DNA from: Sipunculus nudus
Lineage: Eukaryota > Annelida > Sipuncula > Golfingiida > Sipunculidae
Assembly: GCA_026874595.1 (NCBI GenBank)
Contig: CM049309.1
Span: 70,226,926-70,290,925 of the forward strand
Length of the DNA stretch: 64,000 bases
Direction: 5' to 3'
The notes under the pieces are model-generated. The model did not search any database. It saw nothing but the letters and a program-made list of their open reading frames with translations, and was not told the DNA's origin. The translations under genes were made by a program, and so were the position numbers. Shown here in pieces: positions 25,830 through 39,602 of this stretch. The first letter of the stretch is position 1, and every line of letters begins with the position of its first letter.

Positions 25830-27294
25830 TACAGGTAGCTGCATGAAACTTTGTCATGAACACATGAACACTCAAATGTCTGTGATCTATGCAAGATATC
25901 TGAGCACAAATATTTGCCGATTGCAATATTTCCAGTTCACAAATCTTATAAGAAATGTTATTTAAGCTAACAATTTTATAGAAATAGCAAAGAATGAATA
26001 AAACAATCCCTCATTAGACAGAGCTTTATCTAATAATAAGTGTCCTTTAATTGGCTGTGTCCTCACTGGTACTGGGTAAAAGTAAGCGGTCCAAAAGTAC
26101 ATGAATTATTGCATATGATATATTATCACTGAACCAAATTTAAAACAAAATATTATGTAAACACATTAATCAGCATGCAGCATGATTATTTGATAATTTC
26201 TTGCTAATTATGACAAAAGGCACAAGGTTTGCAAACTGATTTGCATATTGCTATGCAGTATCATGAATCAATGTGTCTAGCTACTTGTGGTGATACACAA
26301 CCCTACAAGAAACTAGTTTATTCAATTTATCATATTTCCTAGAATAAGACGGACATGTTACTGAAATATTGGCAGTTGAACATGATCTAAATTATCATAT
26401 CTTCTAGTATAAGACTGATATTTAACAAGGATATTGGCAGTTAGAGACTGTATCTAAGTTTAATCTTAGCTAAACCATTATCTGAAGGGGGGAGGGGGGA
26501 ATGACAGTGATAGATTCACTTCTCTGATGGCTTATATGGTATGATATGATATGTCCTCCAAGTAAGACTTAATACCCTAAGCTGAATTGACAGGAAGCTG
26601 TTAACACCAGGTGGTTTGGCGGTTCAATAAGGACTTCTGTGTACGGGGAAGCGGTAAACCCAATAACCTCATGGATTGGGCAAGGCCACAGGGTTCTCAA
26701 TTTGTTTGGTTAGAGGTCCATGGAGCGCTCCGATTTACCATAACAAATCACAACAGCTTAGCCGTCTTATGATGCCGAGCATGTAATATATCTCATATCT
26801 TTGCAATAGTCCCCGTAAGGAAGCCACCACTGTCACTGTGAGACTGCATGGATATTTATGGCAGGAAACGAGGAAGTGACATGTATGCCTCTCATTTCTG
26901 TACCAGCGTCCGCATCGTGATCGAGCATCTTGACGACCAAATATGGAATATGAACTTAGTTACTGTAACTCCCTCTGAGATTTTGGGAATTTCCAAGGAA
27001 TATAAGGTTTTAATTTGAAGTGTGTAATTTTAAGTGGAATAAACAAGAGAATATTATATATATAAAGGTAAATTTACCCACTATATTATTTAATTGAAAA
27101 TAATCAATTGTAATTATTTTATAATTAAAAAAATTATCTTGTGTGAATGCGATGTTTAACTGCTTCGTGAGTAGCATTTTTTTGTCATTTACCAAAGTAA
27201 TTAATAAATGTTTCCAAAGAACAAACTAAATGAAATTTATTTGATTTTATTATAAAATGTTCTTACAAAGAAGGAGATCAAGAAGAATGTGGTG
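25830..27294. other. gap without recognisable gene
   Basis: Single-copy. 26590-26960 is moderately GC-rich without a credible exon; a G-rich run (GGGGGGAGGGGGGAA) is at 26488. Confidence 0.35.
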
Positions 27295-27595
27295 GAAGCA
27301 GACATCAATGATATGATTCAGGTCCATGGATTTCCATGGCCTGATCCAGGTCAACAGAGTTCCATGGCCTGATCCGGGTCCACAGAGATCCATGGTCTAA
27401 TCCAGATCAATAGAGATTCATGGTCTGACCAAGAACCACAGATCCATGGCCAGATTGAGATTCACAGAGATCCATGATCTGATCATGAAACATGGAGATC
27501 CAAGGTCTAATCATGATCCACAGAGGTGCATGGTCTGATCCAGATCCAAAGAGATCCATCCCCTGACCCAGCCAACAGATCCATAGTTCCTTCTG
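27295..27595. repeat. 28-bp minisatellite, about nine units
   Basis: Consensus near GAGATCCATGGTCTGATCCA followed by GATCCACA; units run from 27325 with one or two shortened. It gives a long minus-strand frame only because three units equal 28 codons; that frame is not a gene. Confidence 0.7.
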
Positions 27596-28417
27596 ATTAG
27601 GATCTTTTTTATTCTTAGGAACAGTTTTAAAATTAAAATTAAATGTATCAGTACAAGGCTTTTGAGCAGAAAAGACCCATGTAACTTCCCTGTGATGCAA
27701 TCTCCTTTGTTCTAAATCCAAAAATAATAAGGACATCTCCCTGTGGTAGATAAAATGTACTTGATCATAAAACATTTGCACCTGTGGGTTGTTCTTCAAT
27801 GTATGATATAGAGGAAGGATGATGACATTTCAAAGAAGCACTGAGTGACTAAAGTGCCCCGGCTGGACACAGGCAGTCTGGGACAGTTCCTTCAGCTCTG
27901 TCATCAAGTGCTACTAACAGGAGATCCCACACCTGCTGATCAGCGACAGTATCAGAGCTGTAGCAGCAGCTGATAGGCATTAATTATACTGAGACTACTC
28001 CTGTAACAGTTTATTGTTTCTGCAGTAATATTTCTATTGTTTTGTAGCTTCTTTTTACTGTGATAAAACTTAACAGAACCTCATGCAGATGTAATGTCCT
28101 GACTGTATACAGGATTATTCCTGGTCTCATAGAGAAGATGGTCTGTAGGGTTGGCTACTTGATTGTAATTACTGTGTCAACCTATGTTAAAATGTTATGG
28201 AAAAATGTACAAGGTGTTTCTTAAACTGCAGAACAAATGATTAAATTTGAGAGCTCATCTCATTAGATTAAAGATAAGATTCTCTTTGAAGATTATTGTT
28301 TTATCAATGAGATAAAGTAATATGAGATAAATGATATGAGATAAATGAAATATGGCATTATCTCCTTGGATATTTGAAGTAATCCATAGAACAGCTAGAG
28401 GTAGTTTATGAAAGTAA

Positions 28418-29309
28418 ACAGGTGGCCCATGGGCCATGATGCTCAGCTGAAATCAAGGAACCCCTTAACAATGAGTAAAAAGATCATGTGTTTTGACAAT
28501 AGACCTTACATATAGGTTACAGTGGCCTTATCTACATCCAACTGCTACCATGTGCCCATCTGACTAGTAAAGTGTTAAAATCATGTTCATTAACACAGCT
28601 TGCAAAATACAGGTCACAGTGACATTATTTCAGGTTTCCAAGACATTTTTACAGGAACCTCCCTGGATCTGAATCAAATAAGAAGTATCTAGGTCTAAGT
28701 CCAATAGTAACTAATCATGCAAATCTGTCCTATAGAGTGCTCAAATCATGTTTTTTTTTCATAAATCTTGCAGAATATGGGTCTTTTTGACCTAATTTCA
28801 TGCTTCCAAGGAGATTTGCTTCAAACTTCCCTGGATGTACAGTTAGAAGTTTCAAGGTTCAACGGTTACAATTTGTGCCCTGTTAACAGAAGATCGCTTC
28901 ATTTGAAGGTGTCAAAAATCGAGAGAAAACTGTGTAAAAATTAGAAAAAATACAGATGGTGCCACCAGTCTGCAGGACCTAATGAAACGCTCCATGATTA
29001 ATATGTATGCAAAGAATCATTGAGATCAATACATTAGTTATTCAGATACTGGAGCTTTTGTATCAAATTTTTATTTATTCAGGGGGGGGGGGGGGGGTAC
29101 TTACGAGCCCCAAAGCACAAAGTATATGAGTAACAGAAACCTAATTTAGGCTTTTTAGGAGACATTGCATGGACCTCCCTGGATATCTAGTTAGAAGGTT
29201 TTAGGTCCAACAGTTAACATTTGTGCCCTGTTAACAGACATGATAGACGGCATGACAGACAAAAAGTGATAGCTATAGCGCAGATGACTTTCAGTCAGCT
29301 GAGTGAATA
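28418..29309 (-). mobile_element. family D element (HINE-like)
   Basis: Starts AACAGGTGGCCCATGGGCCA, then GCTCAGCTGA, and ends AGATGACTTTCAGTCAGCTG AG, the inverted partner. Interior text (CAGGTTTCCAAGGAGATTT, GTACTTACGAGCCCC, GATTTGTGCCCTGTTAACAG) matches the array at 57.8-61.7 kb. A G16 run lies at 29082. Confidence 0.55.
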
Positions 29310-30534
29310 AGATGTGATTTTCATATATGTCGAGTGAAACTACAGCTGTATCCCAAGATTTCAAGAATCTTTTATATTCAATGCAACACTTCAATCTTAC
29401 ATCTCAAAATACAAAAGTGAAAGATTGTAAGATTTATTATTTTTTATTTGCTTACAAGAAATTAAGTAAAATATCTCATCAAATCTAACTAGAAAACACT
29501 TGCTTAAAATCAGGTCAGAAAAAAATCACTTGAAAAAACCTGGGTTTAAATTTTCAATTATTTTGGTATCCTTCAATATGTGTAGGTAGAATGTGGGTGA
29601 GCTGGGACTGCCATTTAAATGGTGTCCCTGACTGTTGTGGCAGACATTCTAAAATATTTATGAGATTGTCTCAAAAAGAGAACTTTGCGCTGTCACATGT
29701 GATTGTTTATGCATATGATCAATCCCCTTGAAACAGTTACTGGAGTCCACTGATAAACTGGATAAACCTCGTCATGAGTGGGTTTTTCCTTCAGATATTA
29801 AATACATTCCATCAAGGATTATTCTGTGTTCCAGAATTTTCTGGTTCAACCAGAGCACAAAGGTTTTTTTTTTTTAATTTACTGGTTGAGAAAATTGTGA
29901 AAGTTTCCGGAAGTTGCAAGAAAAAAAAAAAAAAGTGATTCAATTTTTGAAATGGCATATATGATGAACACAAGATCTAACCTATTCTAATAACCTAATT
30001 CAATAATACCTCTTTGAAAGAAAAATTTGCATCATAAAAAGCACAATGACTTCTTTGCTGGGAAAGCAAAATTACACAGGACACAGTGATTTTTTACATG
30101 AAATTTTAATGTGTGGCCTGATTAAGCCAAAGTCTAATTTTTCATTGAAATGTAATTGACCACAAGTCTCATTTTTCAATGAAATTTTTACTTTTGGTCA
30201 AACAAGGGAAATATGGGTAACAATGCTTTGCTGAAATTGACTATGTAATTTGCTATCATAGTAAAAGCCTGGATTTGCATGTAATTATATTTGGCCAAGA
30301 TAACACTCACTGATCAAGTGCTATGACAGGAAAATATAACTTAACAGTAAAAAAACTATGTACTTTATAAAGGCAAACTAGTCCTTGGTTTGATAATTAA
30401 GTCACAATTAAAGTTTATTATAAAAGTAAACATACTCATTCTACTAGAATTGAAATTTCATATATATTGGTGACACCTGGTGGTCACTTTTGTAACTAAT
30501 GCAAGACCTCCTCTGGCTGCCTTATTCATTGAAA
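29310..30534. other. gap without recognisable gene
   Basis: AT-rich; T and A homopolymers at about 29866 and 29922. GACACCTGGTGGTCACTT at 30471 is weakly CTCF-like. Confidence 0.4.
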
Positions 30535-31262
30535 CCAGAATTGGGGTAGTTGACAAGGGGCCATATGTATCTGTAATATCACAGAAGCATGGGTAAAGTT
30601 AGTATGGAATGTTCCTGACATGACATGAATCCAATTTTGTGGCATTAGTGATGCCATTTTTACATTCATAAATGTGCAATTTTCACCACAGACAGATCTA
30701 CAGATGGATATACTCCATGCAAGATTTCAGGCCGATACACCAATCCAGTACTGAGAAAAAGTGCATCAATGTATTCTATAAAAACAGGACAGCAGGTTGC
30801 GCCACCTGTCTGGTGTACAACAAAGCTATCCAAGACGGATAAGCATGCCAAAATTTCAGGCTGATACATCCATCCACTCCTCAGATATGAGCAATTTTTA
30901 CCAAAAACAAACAGACAGATGGATACTACACAAATGGTGCCACCAGTCTTGAATACAAGATGGAGGTATCCAAGATCTATGGACATGCACATTTTTCAGG
31001 CCAATACAGCAAATCGCTCCTGAGAAAAGGGCATTAATGTATTCTACAAAAATTAGAAGGTAGGAGGCACCACCTGACTGATCTATAAGAAAACTCTTCA
31101 AGATGGATGGACATGCCAAATTTCAGACCAAAACATTGAACCACTCCTGAGATATGAACAATTTACCCCTAAAGCAAACACACGGATGGACATCATACAA
31201 TTGAAGATAGCACTACCAGTCTTGATTACATGATTGAGGTTTCCAAGATCTATGGACATATA
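30535..31262 (-). mobile_element. family A-related element, degraded copy
   Basis: CCAGAATTGGGGTAGTTGAC at the left is a decayed version of the family A hairpin end. Degenerate palindromes at about 30795, 30938, 31065 and 31205 keep the alternating 143/127/140 spacing. No inverted partner end is recognisable on the right. Confidence 0.5.
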
Positions 31263-31692
31263 TATGCCTTATAAACTCCCTCCTATCAAGATCAACATGG
31301 TTACACTTTAAAACTAAAACTACCATAAAAATTATGTCACATTAATGTGTCCTTGGCTTGAAATCTGATATATGTCATGTAAGGTGGTATTTAGATAAAA
31401 AAATCAACTTCTTTCTACCATAGACAATCATATAACTATATCTTGAAGGTAAAAAACACTGAGGCAGCAGGTTCATGATAACCTCAACATTTACTGTGAT
31501 GTTATGGAACATCAAAAGTTGCATGTAATTAACAGGTATGTTGAATAACAATACTAATTGTATAATTTTACAATCATAACTTACAGAACTGTCACAAGTT
31601 AAACAACATCATTTTTATTTATGGAAACTTTCTTTTAATCACTCTTCAATTAATCATGTCTAATTATCAGCAAAAACTGTTAAATATTGGAC

Positions 31693-31863
31693 TTAAAGCT
31701 GCCCTGAATTACCTACCTTGTTGAATATTATACACATATTGATATAAACAAAACAAGCAGCCTGTGTGCCGTGATATCCACATTTTCTGGCCTATTTTTA
31801 TGAAAGCTCCAAAGGATTACCTTTAATTTATAAAAAGTCAGATAGTTGATTAGGCCCCTTTAA
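31693..31863. mobile_element. TTAAAG-type MITE, short copy
   Basis: TTAAAGCTGCCCTGAATTAC at the left and TTAAAGGGGCCTAATC reversed at the right, with TTAA at both ends. Compared with 18435-18906 it lacks about 300 internal bases. Confidence 0.6.
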
Positions 31864-32189
31864 ATTAAAAGGTCCAGACGATGGACAAAGGACCATCACT
31901 ACAGCTCAGATGACCTAAAGCTAACCTACAAATCCATGAAATTCCATGAAACCAGAGTTTGAGAAATTAAATTCTTTCTCTCTACAGGCTACACTAAATT
32001 TCTCAACATAATTATTGTCAAGATATGAAAGAAGTAGAACAAGTTTTTGCAGACTTATTTTGAAAAACATGGAAAAGATCCCTGTCATTTTCAGAATTTA
32101 CATAGTTCATTCTGATATGTAATCCTCTTTCTTCTAAAATAATTGTAAATTATGATTTGAAATTCAAAATATTTATATGTTATGATTTA

Positions 32190-32878
32190 ACCTGGAAAAG
32201 GGAGGAAATAACATACTGGCCTATATACAGAAAGTAGGTCATTACAGGTGGTGCCACCTGTAGCCCAAATTCAGATAGCAGTCATATGATCAATATTTTT
32301 GTCAAATATAGTGCTGAAGGCTGCAACTGTTCCTGAGATATTTGCCACATAATATTATATCATGTATACAAACACACTGTGTTTCACCAAATTTGCAGTT
32401 CCATAAAAATAAAAATAGGTTATCCTAACCCCTTTTCTTTAAGAAATTGTTAAATATGATATAAAAGCCAAAATATCAATAATTTATTACTTATTTTGGG
32501 GGGAAAAAAAAGAAAAAGACCATTTCAGCAGGACAACATGGGCGGCATCAACTGCAGCTTAAAATCATACAGCAGTCTCATGATTAATCCTCCTGTGAAA
32601 TTTGGTGCTGAAGGCTGCAGCCATTCAAAGCTAAATATTAATACCTTATGACTTATCTTGGAAAAAAAGGAAAAGACTATTTCAGCCTACAAAGTGGGTA
32701 AACAAAGGTGGCACCACCTATAGCTTGTTTCTGAATACTCATTACATGATTAATAAATCTGCCAAGTTTCATAAAGAAAGTTGCATTGGCTGTAGAGATA
32801 TTTGGTCGCTGGCAGCAGATGATGGGTGGTGGACAGTGGATGTTGCACCATCACATGAGGTCACAGAGTGAACTAAAA
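32190..32878 (-). mobile_element. family F element, partial
   Basis: Three F units with palindrome-like sites (GGTGGTGCCACC at 32247, GGTGGCACCACC near 32709), GAAGGCTGCAGC and GAGATATTTG, ending GGACAGTGGATG ... CACAGAGTGAACTAAAAAC, the E/F end. Confidence 0.5.
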
Positions 32879-35787
32879 ACAATTAAATATTATTATTATT
32901 ATAATTATATTATATAATTTCAATTTCCTTTTTAATATAAACTTTGGTGTAATTGAGAAGTCACAAGAGTTATTAACTCATAATATTTGACTGAATCTCT
33001 TAGGTTTTGTTAAAATATATCCGATAATAATCTGTATATTAGCTAGGTGTAAGGTTTGACAGAGGGGCCTCCAGTGCAAAAGTTACCTGGCTTACACCTT
33101 ACTCCTATTCATAGTTTATGTCATTTTTCACTTCCTTTTCATTACACTGTGTTGTCACGTTGTCTAAATACATCACCATCATCATCGTCACCATCATTAT
33201 CATCATCACTCTCAAGATATTCGGATCATGTATACTTTTTAAATCATGATTATCCTCATCATGTTGTTATCAACATAAAGACACCAAGGCATCAGGACAA
33301 CTGCAAGTTTTCATTATCTCACAATTACTCAGTCAACAATAAACCAATGAATATCATTAATGTTTGCAACTGAGCCTCATTCCCCCTGCAAATCCACGGC
33401 ATATTGTGTGATAATGAGAATGCCTGACACAGACAGTGACTGGCCCTGGCAGTGTTAATCTTAACATCAATGGCATGAGGCGTTTCCCATTTGCGTGAGA
33501 TTACAGCTCCAAAATAGCCTGGCACCCTACATACCCTAATTCTGAATAGGACTTATCAGGATTACTGCCCATTATAAAGAGAAACTGATATAAATGGGAT
33601 CCTATCATTCACAGAGCTACAGATATGACCAAACTCACTACATTTGTATAATACTCTATTGATATGATTACTATATGAATGGGACATAATCTACATTTAT
33701 TCAAATAGAGATAAACATCAAATTCTCAAATTATCAAACTCCTGTTAATCACTGAAATTTCTTACGAGATTTTCACAAATATACATTATATTGTTCATTG
33801 ATAAAACTAGTTTAAAATTTACCCTGAGAAGTAAATAACTTATTTAATAAAATTCAAAATCAAAATATCTCATCAGACCGATCTCAACTCCACTTTGGTC
33901 ACTCTGGATGTACCAAATGCTCAATATCAGAAGTCCATCAGCACAGATTCACAGCTGTTTAAATATTATGCTGTCTGGGATTATCATACCAGCTGTAATT
34001 CCTTCTGACAACACAGCTGTGTAACAAAGATGTATTGAATGCCTAGAAGCTGGTCAGTTAACCAGAAACCTAGCACTGTACTGCAGGATGCAGGGGAGAG
34101 TGTCTCGTATTATATATTATAACTGTTTGTACAATCCAGGTTAAATAAATAAAGTTTATATTATAGTCCCTTATAGACTAGGGCTGATATTAGTACTCAA
34201 GTACCTGAAATTCCAACCAAAATCAGGATTAAAGTCACCATGTGGGCCTGCCTTTTGACATAATTATTTAGCACTTATTAATATAGTTATAATTATGTCT
34301 GTAAATCTTATTTGTGCCATACCAATATAAACATGGTGTTCTTAACATTAAATAGTCATAGCACATCTTAACATGCATTACTCAATTAAATGTAAACCAT
34401 TAAACCTTCTTTAATGTGAGCAGGTTATTTGTTAGAACAGAGTAAAAGCCTTGAAAATTTCCATTTTGCGATATTTTCACCATAAGACAATTATCTAGAC
34501 TGTTTTCATGGTAAGGAATATAAAATTCTGACTTGTATAATGCCTACCAAGAGCTTGAGGCCAAATTTGCTACCGGTCTGTTTCAGTGTATAATATACTA
34601 GTACTAGTGCCATTATGCCACTCTGATATTAGAGTCTACAACAAGTGTAAGAGTGCCATTACATCTTGTAGGCAGGACTGCACTGTAACACTTGATGAGG
34701 ATGGAAATTTTGTCATCAATTTTTAATGTGCCTAAAAGCCTTCAAGTATGAAGTCACTTACATGACCAAGGCTAACTGTAAGCTTTTTTGGTTTATTTTC
34801 TAACAATACCTAAATTATGTGCAAGAAAAATTCCATTGCAACTCTGCATATTGGTTAATCCCCTTAATGTTTGTTAAAATCAGACTGCAAGACATGACAG
34901 CACTCAAGAGGCAAGAGGCAAGGGTGACTAACTGCACGTGGAAGAGAGAGTTTCACAATGATCCTGTGGTACGTAGCAGAGAATATTCAAAGAATACATC
35001 ACCACACAAGACTAATAAAAAACACACTAGAGTATCATGCCACTGGAAATTAATTTATTAATAAGCACCTTCTTTTTAAATTAGATCAAATATCTATTGA
35101 CTGCTAATCAATTTAAAACTGGCCTACTACAACCTAGAGTGTAAATGTACACTATACAGTTAAGAATATGAATTATGACTTCTGTACAAAGAAATAAACT
35201 ATGCTGAACTTGTCAGAGAACTGAGTCATATTTCCAGAACTTGCACTTATAGTAAAAACTATAATAAGACTTCTAGATACAAATCCCAGTCTAATACAGT
35301 CCTTCAATGGCCAAGGTTAATAAACACTGCTTACACCCACACAGTGTCACACAAACACACATAAATATAAAAAAAAAACATAATGGTCATGTTTCTATGC
35401 TGACTCAGCTTATGCAAAGAATGGAAAAAAATCTAAAGGAATGAGAGAGATAAAGACACAAACAGACAGACAGCCATGTGGGTTTGAGGATGACAGATCC
35501 CCAGTCATGATTACAGCTGCTCTGTTGACACCTGTACCATGTGACTGCCAGGCACATGATGCTGAGCCAGCTACCTGTTCCAAAACACCTGTCCTATTAA
35601 GTTTTTTGTATGAGGCATAGTATGTTTATTAGCTTTAGACTCAACAAACATATGCCAATATATACATATGTACATACTGCATATTTTCTCCCCAGCCCCC
35701 CCCCCCCCCCCCCCCACCACACTACTTGTGGTACTAAAAGATGCTTAGTATTTTAATTTATCTGAAAAATAAAGGTACTGTATGTAA

Positions 35788-35826
<39 letters not shown>

Positions 35827-35868
35827 AACACACATTGGCATACATGTATATGTATATATATATATGTT

Positions 35869-35922
<54 letters not shown>

Positions 35923-35999
35923 GAGGAAAAACAGGCTTTCCAGGCTACCTTATATGCTCTCTCTTTTTACATTAATTTTAACACTTGCTGGTTTTGTCT
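32879..35999. other. gap without recognisable gene
   Basis: Imperfect CATCAT-type repeats at 33166-33215. 33370-33540 is a single-copy, moderately GC-rich stretch open on the minus strand without splice support. The rest is AT-rich. Confidence 0.35.
35788..35919. repeat. compound microsatellite (TA)n ... (TA)n(GA)n
   Basis: TA runs at 35788-35813 and 35858-35885, then GA for 34 bases to 35919. A C20 homopolymer lies nearby at 35696-35715. Confidence 0.9.
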
Positions 36000-36537
36000 A
36001 AAATAAGTTGATGTTTTAAAGCACAAACTGATAGCATATTGCCGACTGGATTAGCCCTCTATGATTCAAGAGTGTGTACGTCCACGAACTTCGTGTTTCA
36101 AATATGTTTAACGGTTGAACTTGAACAAAAAAAAGTGAAAAAATTCAAATTCATCCCATTTAGACCAGGGGGTCATTTCTTTTAAGTAACATCCAAGAAT
36201 TTGCTTAATTTCACTGGATGTCTTGTGAGAGCAGGTATGAAATCTATGGGATTTGTGGCATGCAAAACATAAGTATTCGTTTCACGCCAGGTGTCAACCT
36301 AAGTCGCCATGTTGATTGAAGCCATTGACACATAGTACGTTGACCGATCTAAGCCAACTTTATGGCCACAAATGACTTCAATGCAACCCTGGCGTCCATC
36401 ATATAACACGTATTTCAAATACAACTTACCATTATGACTTGTCATGGTTCAATTATACAAATACCGCTCTCTTTGCGAAGTTTCACAACCCCTCTCGCCA
36501 GCGTCTCGAGTAAACAAAACCACACTACGCCTACTCT

Positions 36538-36559
36538 TTGACCTCTGACCTTCGACCTT
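36538..36559 (-). promoter_or_regulatory. three clustered nuclear-receptor half sites
   Basis: The plus strand reads TTGACCTCTGACCTTCGACC. On the minus strand this gives AGGTC-type half sites with one- and two-base spacing (a DR1-like pair plus a third). Because AGGTCA-like strings are also abundant in repeats of this genome, function is uncertain; here no repeat context is visible. Confidence 0.35.
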
Positions 36560-37273
36560 GCAGGTGCGACAAAATTATACTGTCAACAAAGGCACGTGGT
36601 GACACCAATGTTAAAACGTTAATGCCGATGTGCTTTGATAAAGGTGTTTATTACGAGCAGGTATCTATATTGCGTTGTTATGCAAAATTCTAATTCATAA
36701 GGATTTGAGTCATGTAACATGTAATGGATCATGCATGCCAGGAATAGGCAGCTGTTTAAGGTATTTGTACTTACGTTTGGACAACGCCCCTCAACGATCA
36801 AAATAGCGCGGTGACCTGCAGATAGTTCTCACATTAAATTCTCCACCGAACAGCGTGGTCACAGCGCACAATCCATTACTAGCGAGGGGCTGATTAGAGT
36901 TAAGGCCAGTTTAAAAATAACTGATAATTGTATAGTAACCTTTTATGAAGCGTGATGCTCCAATTAACATATGAAAGAGCTTGATGTGAAAGATATTATT
37001 TTAGGAAAGAAAATTTAATTAATTTATTGATTCAACACAATTAAATTTATAAATTCTAATATGTAATGTTATATGAAACCATTAAACGATTCGATGAGAC
37101 AAAAATAATATATTAAATTTTATTCTGAGGAATATAGCTATATATTCTTTAATATTAATCTGGCGAGCTTTGATTTCTTCACAATACAGACAAACACCCC
37201 ATCCACAAATATGAGTGAAGTCCTCGAACTGTACAGCGGACGCGTAGTGTACCTGTACGAGCAAGGTAATTAC

Positions 37274-37360
37274 GTTCTTAACAAACCTGCCAGACCTCGT
37301 CCTTGGCAGGCAGCCACGATAACTATATTGGGAGTCCCTGGTTTCTAAGTGATTACTCAT
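37274..37360 (-). CDS. possible short first coding exon in a CpG-containing region
   Basis: ATG at 37360 opens 29 codons beginning MSNHLETRDSQYSYRGCLPR and reaches AAC/GTAATT. The upstream 37380-37520 is unusually GC- and CpG-rich for the window, as expected for a promoter. No downstream exon is identified and the donor is only moderate, so this is weak. Confidence 0.18.
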
Positions 37361-38079
37361 CTTCACTAGCTAAACAAGCACGCGACACAACAAAAACCGC
37401 CGGGAGGCAGAGAGCAAACTTGTTAACAGGCTGTGATAACGCTTGTATGTAAGCCGGTCCTCCTCCCCGCAGCACTGTAAAAACAGCACCGCGGTGTTCA
37501 TTTAGCATTGGGCCAGTCAGACTTACAGGAAGAGAGAGAGAGAGGGTTGCAGACTACGCAGAAATTATTATGTTTAGGAAAACTTTGATTTCGAATAATT
37601 TAAGCGTAAACATTTCCCGAATACTTTCTACGTTCATGGCGTCTCTAATTCATTTTGTCTTTCACATTGAAGAAGAGAAGATGAACATTTTCATAAATCG
37701 TATTCCAAGGAACTGCGTAAGCCTTCCGTATAGGGCTTGAAACTCAGCTACAGATCAAGCATGGTTAACGATATATAGTGTCTTTGGAAAGAATGGCTGT
37801 CACCTTATATGATTATTTAAAAGTATGTATTATGATGGTCTGTTTTTAAGGTTTGGATGAAGTTTCATTCTTAAATCCTTGTAATTTTTAACGTCTATAT
37901 TGTATATATGGCGATAAAGATAATTTGGTCGTCTTTTAACTAACAAGCTTTCTTACAAAAAATAGATCTTTGGAGTGTAAATCAAACATATAACCCCTCC
38001 CCCTCCAGCAAAAAAAAAAAAAAAAACCCTGTAAACTGTATAATTCGAGATGCAATGATGGAATAATTAACATGTAAGT

Positions 38080-38965
38080 ATAAAAGGAAATACAGAGAAT
38101 CGTATAAAAACAATTTAAAGGGAAACAGGGTATATATTTATATATAATTAAATGTATATTTTTATATGTATATATATAAGGGAAATTGTGAGATGTGCAT
38201 CTCAAATATAATAGAAGGAAACAAATTATAGATTAACAGAATATATGAGGGAAATAGAGAGGCCCCAAAGAGAAATGTATCGCAGGGAAATGTGAGGGTT
38301 ACACAGCGAAATACTTTATATTACAGAGAAAACGAGAGCACTACAAAGATATACGTGAAAGGGAAAAAGCCAACAAAAAATGTTATAAGTGAGAAATAGT
38401 ATGAGATCCACAGAGAAAAGCGTTAGAAGGTATTATTGAGAGTTCCATAGAGGTAAATATCAGAGGGCAATAGTAAGAGATCCAGAGGAAAACGTTAGAG
38501 GGAGCTATTAAGAGATCCTTAGAAATTAATATCAAAGTGAAATGGTGTTAGATCCTCAGACGAAACGTTTAGAGGTAAAAAAGCGAGAGATCCATATTGA
38601 AAATATATTAGAGGGAAATATTATTCGCCCAATGCAGAAAATATATCAGAAAGAAATAGGGAGAGACCTATTTAGAAATATATCTGAAAGAAATAGTGGG
38701 GGATCTACGGAGAATTATACCAGAACAAAATTGTTATAGGGACCCAAAGAGAAATATATTATAGAGGGGAAATTTAAGGAGAGGTAAAAAGTCTGAGTGA
38801 CACGCATGCAGAGAGGTAAAACAGAGGGAATATTGTGAGATACATATATAGATGAACTTATCAAAAGTATACCAGTACACATGGAGAACAAGAGACAAAA
38901 CGTAAGTAAGAAAGAGTAATGACTCAAGGAAGATATATTAAGTATATAGTTTTTTCGCTAGTGAT
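38080..38965. repeat. degenerate purine-rich minisatellite, about 36-37 bp units
   Basis: Phrases GAGATCCACAGAGAAA, ATATATCAGAGGGAAATA and GTTAGAGGGAA alternate for nearly 900 bases with strong purine bias on the plus strand. The open frame at 38542-38739 is read through this array. Confidence 0.6.
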
Positions 38966-39547
38966 CAGAAGAGATTACATGAAGGCTGCTAAGGAGTACA
39001 AAACACTTATAAAATAGCGAGGCTCAGAAGTATTTTGGCAAAGTGGATGGTCCATAAGCAGATATATCCATAGAAAATACGAGGTTTACAAGAAGATAAA
39101 ATCAGCTAGGGTGTAAAGTTTTAGATAAACTCACACATGGGGGAAAATTGAGAATTCGCTAATAAATGGGATTTTCTGGGGCCCTCTTCTCTGATTTTTT
39201 AGGTTTCTTGTTCTCGATACAGCTCATTAAACAAGGGACCCGTGGGTCACGGCGCCCAGCGGAAATTGATTCTGGGAATATTTGCTTAAAAACCTTGTGA
39301 TTATGTTGACTGTGCACTTTTATGAACTACGTGAAAGATGCAAGAGTCTCTCATGACCATATGCCTATATGTATTTGTAAAATGTAAGTGTATCCACTGG
39401 GAACTTACAAAACCCTGAATAATGGATATGAGCTGAAGCATAATACTACACGTTTGACTGAATGCATGGGGGGGGGGATTACAACACCTCTGTATATATA
39501 CATACAGGATATGAAATTCAATTCAACATTGTTTACAGGAAAAAAAG

Positions 39548-39558
39548 GGACTCATGGG

Positions 39559-39602
<44 letters not shown>

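Larger units (their letters stand above)
36000..37520. promoter_or_regulatory. CpG-containing, low-repeat stretch; candidate promoter region
   Basis: CpG dinucleotides are more frequent here than in the flanking AT-rich DNA (for example around 36060-36130, 36480-36620, 36780-36890 and 37210-37500) and no interspersed repeat is evident. It holds a run of nuclear-receptor half sites and the short candidate exon at 37274-37360. No TATA box or initiator can be assigned with confidence. Confidence 0.3.

Noticed and set aside
27407-27799. 130-codon minus-strand frame
   Set aside because: Its C-terminal half is the 28-bp minisatellite read in frame; the rest has no protein signature.
38542-38739. 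65-codon plus-strand frame rich in Lys/Glu/Ile
   Set aside because: Read through the purine-rich minisatellite; no support as a gene.
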